From the NCBI GenBank assembly GCA_964036665.1, contig OZ038533.1, positions 16,488,575 through 16,552,574 on the forward strand: 64,000 nt of DNA, in the 5' to 3' direction. Shown piece after piece: positions 56,801 through 64,000 of the stretch. The notes beneath the pieces are model-generated. The model was given only the letters and a program-made list of their open reading frames with translations, was not told where the DNA came from and did not search any database. The translations under genes and the position numbers were made by a program. This DNA comes from Gordius sp. MW1 (Eukaryota > Nematomorpha > Gordioida > Gordea > Gordiidae). Position 1 is the stretch's first letter, and every line of letters begins with the position of its first letter.

Positions 56801-58444
56801 ATGACAAATGTCCAAAAATTACTTTTGGACGAAAATGTGTTCCCCACAAAATACGGTATTAAGTGTATAAATTTATTTTTGAAATTATTTGATTTCACAA
56901 ATATTTATAATATTTATTATGTGTTTAGTATTTTAAAATGGTACTTATAACCAAATTAAGAAACACATTCGTTTGCAAATCTTAAATTTCCAGTTTCTTT
57001 TTAATTTTTGGAAATAACTGTGTTGTTTTCTGTCACTAGTTTTCATCTTTTTTGCTTATAAATCTAATTCTATGAAGATAAGGCGAAACTATATTTTTAA
57101 TGGTGCCCAAAAACGGCCGGGTTTTGATCGGTCGACAAACTAAAGTTTTTTTGGTCTGTTTTTCTTAGTCGACCTTAAGGCTCTCATAGAAATTCGAAAA
57201 ATAAACCAGGGTTGTCTTAGTTAAACCTAAGATCGACTAAACAAAACCCAGCCGTTTTTACGATCAGAGTACCCACGGGAGTTAAAGTAATATAAGGCGA
57301 AAAGGACTTCTTCTTTTTTGTAAACTATGACCTTACTTTGCGCAAATGTTAAGGGAATAAACCAAATTTGTGGTGTAAGATAGGCTCGTGTTTGACCTTT
57401 GTGGATTAGCGAAATAGAAATAAAATTAGGTTCAAGCTTAGCATCGAGAAACCATTTTTTAGTTGACCTGCTCATGATATGGAAGATTTTTTCTTTGAGT
57501 CGAATATTTTCGGGTAAAAAAATATATTTGAGGTAGGAATTAAAAAAATAACTTTAAGTTTTTAAATAAAATTTTAATTTTTTTAAACCACGAACGCATG
57601 TTAATTCGGTGGCTGGCATGGAAAAAATAAGCAATTCCTAAAACTGGTTACTGTTTTCAAATGAGGCACCTTTTGTTTTTCCAACAAAATTTAATTATTA
57701 TTATTTTGAAATCTTGTTTAGGAAATCGTTAAATGGATTTCTTTGTGACCGGTTGTGAGTTTCGTGACCTTTATTACGCTTAATAATTTTCGTTGAATAC
57801 TTATTTTTAAAAATGAAACTTCCCGCAAAAAAATATTCCATATGTAGAAGTGTTGTTTAAAGACCTGGGTTTTGTTTGTCAACCTTTTATTCAACTAAGA
57901 CTATTAGTCAACCCTGGTCTGTTTTTCAAATCTCGACTAAGCCTAGAGGTCAACTAAGAAAAACAGACCAAAACTAAACAAAACCCAGTTTTTTTTACAT
58001 CACTAATACACAGTATATAAATTCGGGCCACGTTTTTAAATTATAGCTTTAGAAATCATTTTTTTCATCTAAATTTTAAACTTAAAATTAATACATATAG
58101 GTAATCAATTCCCAACAAATTTCGAATGTTACATCCGTAAAGCCTTGCGTCTCCTACTTCAAGTCATAAATCACTTGTACGCTTCGCACTACGCCCACAA
58201 CCTTAGACTGGGATTTCAAGCACACTTAAATACTACCTTCGCTCATTTGGTCATATTCGGTATTCACTTTGAATTGTTAGAGCCCCTAACTTCTCCAGAA
58301 ATATCTGACCCCTCATCCCCTTTAGCCCAGCTGATTGCCCACTTCCGGTTACGCCCATCAGGACCCCCACCATCTCCACCGCCCCCTCAGCCCTCTTTGG
58401 ATTGTCAACAAGGCTCCACAGAACTTAGCACAGCACTTTGTTGA
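53826..58444 (+). CDS. MOB2-like kinase activator
   Basis: MOB proteins bind and activate NDR/LATS kinases; MOB2 acts with NDR kinases in cell shape and growth control. Four exons: 53826-54015, 56458-56554, 56731-56855 and 58101-58444. GT-AG introns of 2442, 176 and 1245 bp fit phase at each junction, giving 251 residues. Seen in order: KTAFLSVPELRELISLPNGL, DYREWIALHC, YYIFENVNLVYDVVSEYCSP, VNCPTM, YPWIDDKGKKTKLSAPLYVD, LLLDENVFPTKYG, QFPTNFECYIRK, LQVINHLYASHYAHNL and LGFQAHLNTTFAHLVIF. The structural zinc site is intact: Cys-X4-Cys (CSPVNC) and His-X4-His (HLYASH). VFPTKYG favours MOB2 over MOB1/3. The C-terminus adds a proline-rich tail (GPPPSPPPPQP) beyond the MOB fold. The N-terminus is lysine-rich. 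The gene appears intact. Confidence 0.92.
54056..54160 (-). repeat. Dispersed TTGCATAGCAA repeat in MOB2-like intron 1
   Basis: TTAATTGCTACGCTATTTATGGGCTCGTTTTTGG followed by TTGTCCGTCCGTCC is the reverse complement of the 7975-8025 repeat end (GGACGGAC...ACGAGCCCATAAATTGCATAGCAATT). Confidence 0.7.
54613..54686. mobile_element. Partial palindromic MITE, intron 1
   Basis: Only the right arm remains: ACTAAAACCAAAGGCGACCA, AACAAATCCAGCC and TTTTTACAACACTA. Confidence 0.7.
55207..55394. mobile_element. Palindromic MITE, intron 1
   Basis: It begins TAGTGTTGTAAAAACGGCTG, and the right arm ends AAAAACCCGGCCGTTTTTA. The arms pair through GGTTTTGTTTGGTC/GACCAAACAAAACC-type blocks and two TAGTC.ACTA segments. 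Confidence 0.82.
55935..56138. mobile_element. Palindromic MITE, intron 1 (second copy)
   Basis: Left arm TAATGTTTTAAAAACGGCTG, right arm CAGCCGCTTTTACAACACTA, with a foldable interior of the same family (TTTAGTCGACTAAGTATAAA, TTAGTCGAAATTTGAAAAAC). Confidence 0.82.
57104..57268. mobile_element. Palindromic MITE, intron 3
   Basis: Left arm CAAAAACGGCCGGGTTTTG, right arm CAAAACCCAGCCGTTTTTAC; interior CTTAGTCGACCTTAAGG. Confidence 0.8.
57849..58005. mobile_element. Palindromic MITE, intron 3 (second copy)
   Basis: Left arm AGTGTTGTTTAAAGACCTGG, right arm CAAAACCCAGTTTTTTTTAC...CACTA. It ends about 95 bases before exon 4, close to the splice acceptor. Confidence 0.8.
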
Positions 58445-58458
58445 TCATTCAAGCAAAA

Positions 58459-58464
58459 AATAAA
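58459..58464 (+). terminator. Poly(A) signal of the MOB2-like gene
   Basis: AATAAA starts 15 bases after the stop codon. Confidence 0.6.
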
Positions 58465-60196
58465 TAGATTAATACATCTTTTAAACAAGAGTGCTAACTT
58501 CGTTTCAAGTTTTTATTTTACGCTACCGCGTATTTTTGTATTTATCGTCTTTATAGAACTCATATATATATGTATGTACTATGTATATATTATTCAGGTA
58601 TTAAGAATAGCGCGCATAGAAGCGTAAATTTTCTTTTTAAACGCGTGTGTGAATATGTTGTTGTATATAGATGTATTGGACGAGATGGACCTTATTAATT
58701 CTATGATAAATATCGGCATCGATTTTCAAAAATTATGAGAAAAGTGGACACGTTTGTGGCATATTAAATTAGGGAAAAGACTCAGAACCTGCTTATACTG
58801 TTTGAAAAGTATGATTTTTTAACTTATTTTTCTAATATTTACATTCCGTTCCTATAATCTAGATTTAATCTTTATCCTTACAAATACTAATCATTTTTAG
58901 AATTGAAGACTGAGCCAAGGCAATATTTGGCCGGCCTCAGCTAGTGCATATAATATGTAAGGTCATCTTTAAAAACTATTTAAGGATTGATTCTTATAAA
59001 CTGTTTATCATAAAAAATAGGATTTGTTTAAAAATTGGCAGATTTTGATAGCATAATCGTAATATATTTTAGGTCATTTATATAGAATGCTAAGTTATAA
59101 GAATTTTTAAAACGCACGACAGATTAATTATTTTTAAGTTAGACCCAGAACTAAATAGCCAATAAAAAATTTAATCGCATTTAAAAAAAATGAAAAATTA
59201 TTTTCTCCAATTTTTTGTTGGAACGTATTTTTCTATCTTTATTATAGGAAAAATATTCGGAGAAAAAAAAGGTAATAGTTTTCCTATAAAGTAAGTTCCT
59301 AAAAATTTTTAAAATGGTAGGGGCTAGTTATAGCCCCTTTTGCGGGATAGATTAACCCTTACGTTTTCACTTCTTATTAGTGTATGTTAACTTAAAGGAT
59401 TGTTTTATTTTGAAAAACTTAGAGAATGCAAATGTAGTATGATAATATTTTACATAGTACAAATAAAAAAAGCGTCAAGATGACAATCTGACTCAAGTAC
59501 CGATAAAAGACAGATTTTGCAATGGAAAAAATCTTTTAGTTTGTTAATGTATAATCATAGTCTATCTCTACAAATTACACTAAGGCAAATTATTAAAAAA
59601 AAAAATTTTTCAAATATTGTCATTTCTCTTTGTAAGATACAATGAAAAATACTTAGCACTAGTCCATCTCCAATTAGCCTCGACACCTAATTTTTTAACA
59701 ATTAATAATAATTTAACATGCTATATTGCAAATAAAAATTTAATCATTAAACGGTTTTTATACAAAAAATTCTTTTATAAGATTTAACCTAAATTAGTCT
59801 AAAATATGCAACCAAAAAAATCTTATGTGCAAAATACAAAATATTTTCAGGGCAACTAATAGTCCCCAAAAAACGTTTATACTCTTATAAATTTTTAATT
59901 TTTTTTACAAAAAAATTGTTTCACATGACACATTTGCTTTAAATTTTGAAGGTTTTGTTTTTAAAATAATTGAAAAAAGTCAGCTATTAAAATTTTGGTA
60001 ACCAAAACACATTTATTATTGTTTACCCTTATAGATGTCATATCTTGCCTTAAAATTTTCCAAATTAACATCTGAATGAAAAACATAAATACCAACTGCT
60101 GTAACAGCAAATTTATACAAAATTAAAAGGAAATTTCACAACGAACGATAAATCAATTTAATACACGGCACTAAATACCTCATTATAATGTTTAAA
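58465..60196. other. AT-rich intergenic stretch
   Basis: No gene recognised. Part of it is probably the 3' flank of the hAT element at right, whose terminal repeats I could not find. Confidence 0.45.
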
Positions 60197-62005
60197 TTAA
60201 AACAGGTGTATATCGCAATCTGATTCATTTTTTTCTATAGCCTCATCTCCTGACAATGGAGATGACCTAACATAAAATTCGGGAGGATCTAAGCGATTGA
60301 TGAGCTGTATATTGTGTCTAATTGCCACAATTTTACATATCTTATCGTACTCCAGTTTATTATTAATACTTCCAAATTTTGACCATATTTTTCTTGAAGC
60401 CGCACCAGAAGGCGGCAGTGAAAATATTCTTATGGCTAATGCACTAATCGTTTAATTGGCGCACATCCCTTTCCACCAAATTAATGGCGTTGTGTAATCC
60501 ACATTAGACCATATCGCAGGCTCCGACCAAATTTCTTCTCTAGCACGAAATTCAGCAAGATTCGCAAAAACCATTCCGGGGTTGAGGTCCATGTTAGTGC
60601 ACAGGCGGTTAACACATCTAAAAGCTTTACTCAAATCTTTGCCACTTAAATTTTTTCCACAAAATCGTGGATCAAGCAAGTAGGCGGCTAAATGTAGATC
60701 TAGACAACAAAATTGCTTTCTTTTATTAATTAAATGAATAATGTTTTCGCCCCTAGTCCATGATGAATTTTCTTTCAATGATGTATTGATTGAATAGAAC
60801 GCTTCTACTACATCAGATAAAAAAGCTCGATCGCCCTCCAAATGCATAATTTTAAAAAATATTAGGCTTAAAACGGGTAAGATGGTTTGAATCAAATCCC
60901 AAAAGTTTTCGTTGTCTAACAAAATTTGGCTTTTGTCTTTATCAAAATTTTCACTGATAGCTATTTCCTGAAGAATAGCTTTATTTGAAACCAAGCTTTC
61001 AAGCATAATAACAACACCACACCATCTAGTAGGGCTTGAAGTTTTTAATGTAATTGTCACTCCTTTTTGCAATTGTTGTTCTTTCATTAAAGAGTTAAGT
61101 GTTGAATTTCTTTTTAGATATTTAACAATATTCTTAGCTTTAATTATTAAACAATGTATGGTTTCATTTTTTGTACAAATATCTTTAATAAGCAAGTTCA
61201 AACCATGGGCTGCACATCCAAAACATTCAAGTGATGTGTAATTAACTTTCAAAAGATCCCAGGCCTTTTTTATGTTGGCTGCATTATCTGTAACTACAGC
61301 AACTAATTTTTTTTTGCCAATTTGTAATATTTTCTTATTTATTTCTTCACAAATATATTCACCTGTGTGGTGATTAAAACCTGTATTTACACATCCTAAG
61401 AATATAGGGGTTGGGGTCATAACTATGAAATTTATTAACTTTTCTCCGTGCAAATTGGTCCATCCATCACTTATTAATGTCATATTTGAGCATTGATCTA
61501 ACTTTTTTCTGACTAGATCATTCATATATTCATAATGATAATTTAATAAAGTAGTAGTAAGCATAATTCTTGATGGTATTTTGTAAGAAGGTCTTATTAG
61601 TTTAAAAAACTTCTTCCAATACTTGTTCTCAATCATTTTTAATGGACAGTTGGACATATATAATGCTAAGGATAATGCATGATCCAATTTTATTTGATCC
61701 TCTTGAGGCATTTTATCAACAAAATTGTTGATGATTGTGGGAGGAATTGGAATTTCTTCTTTTATCAAACTGATGTCTTTTGTACTTTTTATGCTTGTAG
61801 TTGGGGCTATTGTTTCTGAGCAAATGTAAGAGTATTCTTCTTTCTGATAGTATTTAGCACATTTGGATATGTGTAACGTCATTTTGGTAGAATTAGGAAA
61901 ATTGTATTTTAAATTGCAGTATTTACAGATAACAATATATCCTTTTTTATTTGGAGCAGAAATTTTTAAGAAGTGACTCCATACATCTGAATGTTTTCTA
62001 GGCAT
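60197..62005 (-). pseudogene. hAT transposase with one in-frame stop
   Basis: The minus-strand ATG 62003-62005 opens 517 codons: BED-type finger (SDVWSHF...VICKYCNLKY...LHISKC), a helical block (YWKKFFKLIRPSYKIPSR), then the RNase H-like core with TLISDGWTNLHGEKLINFIV, AVVTDNAANIKKAW and ECFGCAAHGLNLLIKD, and later HLAAYLLDPRF. A TAA at 60452-60454 interrupts just before the dimerisation block, yet the same frame continues for 84 more codons (TISALAIRIFSLPPSGAASR, WSKFGSINNK) to a TAA at 60197-60199. In relatives, as I recall, a serine- or threonine-like residue precedes LSALAIRIFSLPPSSAASER. The copy therefore looks inactivated by a single substitution, or the stop is a read error. Intronless, unlike the other two hAT genes here. 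Confidence 0.85.
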
Positions 62006-62946
62006 ATTTCTTTAAAATATAATTATTAATATGTAGATCTACTTTTTTGTACAATAAAACTTTTAACAAGATGTTTGACTTGTGAGTTTTTGACATGATA
62101 ATATACTTAGTGATAATTTAGATCAAATATTTTTAACACTAGAACTTTAATCAGCAATATAATGTAGATATCGACCTAAAATAATAACAATTAAAAAAAT
62201 ATTCGACATGATAATATAATTACTTATTTAGCAATTATTCAAATCAAATAGGAACCAGCTGTTTTAAGAATTCCTAGTCAACTGACAACCACAACTGAAA
62301 AAAACGATGGATGGATGTCGTTGTTAATGCTTTTCAAACATATGAACATACGATTATACCGTTTCGTTTAAAAAGGCAACTTTTCAAAAGGCAACTCATC
62401 ATCATATCACTAGTTCATCACATAATCATGAATTGATCATCACATCATCAAAATTTCATCAAATTATACTTTTATTTAGTACGTATTTTGTTACCAGGTA
62501 ACATTTAGATATACCACATAAAAGTATAATGTTTTATAGTCCTTAATTTTATATATCTATTTTATATCAGGGTTAACATTCATTTAATTTGCCTTTTACA
62601 TCTTTGTCTTTTCGACTAGATTCCGATTATACTTACACTGTACACATTTTGGGAAATTTAAAAATAACTTAGTTTCTAACTCTAAAAATCTATATAAACA
62701 TGCATTGGCGTATACAAGGGTATGATTTAAGGTTGTAACACTACCCATGAGTTTCAAATAATAAAATTTTTATATTGTATTTGCACACAAATATTACTGA
62801 TAATTATAATTATAAATTATTTTGAAAGTGTTATTAAGGTTTTCGTTGCTTTTTCTATTTTTATATGTTCAAAATTTATAAATTTTATTCGAAATTTAAA
62901 TTTTAGATAAATAGCTCCCATCTCATCCAATTTCCGAAATTTTAAT
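62006..62946. other. Intergenic between two head-to-head hAT genes
   Basis: AT-rich. CATCATCA-type simple repeats occur at about 62395-62465. No terminal repeats could be assigned. Confidence 0.45.
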
Positions 62947-64000
62947 ATGAAACGCCAACAATATCCTTCCATTTATAACTACTTCCCTAAAAAAATTAAC
63001 TTTTCCAAAGAGAAAAGTAGCAGCCAGGGTAATTTACAAATTATTATAATTCACTCTAGATTCTAGAATTTAATTTAGAAAATGTTAGTACTAGTACTAA
63101 TTCAGTAGGAGAAGAAGAGGAACATAGAGATCAGGATCAGGGTAAATAAATTATATAATAAGCTAAATATAGATTCTAGAATCTATTTCCATAGAAAAAG
63201 GTATTAATGCTGTAAGACTAAGAATACAAGAAAAAGATCAAGGTAATTTACTCTTTCTTCAAACTCAACTCACTCTCTAGAATCTTTTTTAGAAAATAAT
63301 CAAACACTAGTAGATACAGCCAGTGTGAAGTCTAAAATAGATATTAGTGAGGATAACATTCAAAATATATTAAATCTATACTTTTAGTTTTAGATGACCA
63401 TGACATAGGCAATTATATTTACACAAATTTGATTGGGATGGAGAAATTTAGAGTTTTTAAATTAATCTGGCAACCTGGGGAAAGCTTTGAGTTCTTCAAA
63501 TGTGGAACTCGTAATTTAAAATTTCAATATCAGTGGTTTAAACAATGGCCATGGTTATGTTACTCCAAAAAGCTTGGAGGAGCTTTTTGTAAGTATTGTG
63601 TACTTGCAGGGAAGGTTACGGGTGGAAAAGGCTCTCAAAATTTAAATAGTTACTGTAAATGCTTATACCAGGTTAGATAAATTGCTAGTTTTTAAATCAC
63701 AGTTTGTGCTTTTAACAGGTTCCAAAATGCAAAACAAACATTTAACATACATTCACAAAATAATTATCATTTGCATGCAGTTGACATTATCAACTCGCTT
63801 GAAGATATTTATATTAACAAAAAACAGGCAATTGACCTTGTTATTTTAAATGAAAAAAAATTCTATTACGAAAAAACAAGGGAAGTATTATATACTATAA
63901 CGGATGCTTTAGTGTTCTGTGGCAGGCAAGGAATTGCTTTGAGAGGTATTTTAATCTAAATGTTTAGTATAGGCTCTTTTTAATAGGTCACCGTGATTAT
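62947..64000 (+). CDS. Zinc-finger (ZMYM/KIAA1586-like) hAT transposase, 5' part
   Basis: ATG 62947 starts a chain of small exons: 62947-63028, 63079-63141, 63195-63242, 63293-63346 and 63394 onward, with GT-AG introns of 50, 53, 50 and 47 bp, all phase 1. Exon 5 carries the TTF-like zinc finger (FQYQWFKQWPWLCYSKKLGG, then AFCKYC). The next block (FQNAKQTFNIHSQNNYHLHA, VDIINS) probably begins at 63707 after a 48-bp intron. It continues through ITDALVFCGRQGIALRG, joined over a 41-bp intron (63946-63986) to HRDY at the window edge. The CGRQ...LRGHRD motif is typical of ZMYM1-type hAT proteins. The catalytic core and dimerisation domain lie outside the window. No stop is seen in the spliced frame, so the copy may be intact. 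Confidence 0.75.

Overview
The window is nuclear DNA of an AT-rich invertebrate animal. Genes are split by very short introns: 33 and 23 bp in one gene, and 35-55 bp in others. ISY1, a MOB2-type protein and a receptor tyrosine kinase point to a metazoan. I cannot name the species. Most of the sequence is transposable-element material, above all hAT elements with 8-bp target-site duplications (TSDs), with LTR retroelements second.

Layout. 0-8 kb: a G-run/C-run minisatellite, a broken OTU-like fragment, a broken intron-bearing Gypsy-integrase-like gene (KRBA2/Ginger type) hit by two small transposons, then several tandem repeats. 9-13.4 kb: a complete Ty3/Gypsy element with indistinguishable LTRs, a primer site matching tRNA-Ser and a 1296-codon gag-pol frame. 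13.4-17.4 kb: two tandem LTRs of another Gypsy element (one holding a 1.1-kb hAT element), its decayed pol end, and a decayed zinc-finger hAT. 19.7-23.1 kb: a complete hAT with a spliced BED-finger transposase.

24.2-31.7 kb: a receptor kinase gene with the order WSC-WSC-FN3-FN3-TM-tyrosine kinase. Its last intron holds a 3.2-kb hAT that itself contains two further hAT-like insertions. 32.2-32.6 kb: a small three-exon gene of unknown function, minus strand. 33-39.5 kb: decayed hAT, Gypsy and RTE-type LINE copies. 40.4-44.0 kb: the spliceosome factor ISY1, minus strand, nine exons. 44-53 kb: mostly transposon relics plus a short non-autonomous LTR element. 53.8-58.4 kb: a MOB2-like gene in four exons whose introns carry a cluster of palindromic MITEs. 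60.2-64 kb: two hAT transposase genes, one with a stop codon, the other running off the right edge.

The host genes (receptor kinase, ISY1, MOB2-like, unknown 119-aa gene) are unrelated and show no functional cluster. What links the window is repeated nested transposition: many insertions can be ordered by target-site duplications, and the host genes remain intact because the insertions sit in introns.
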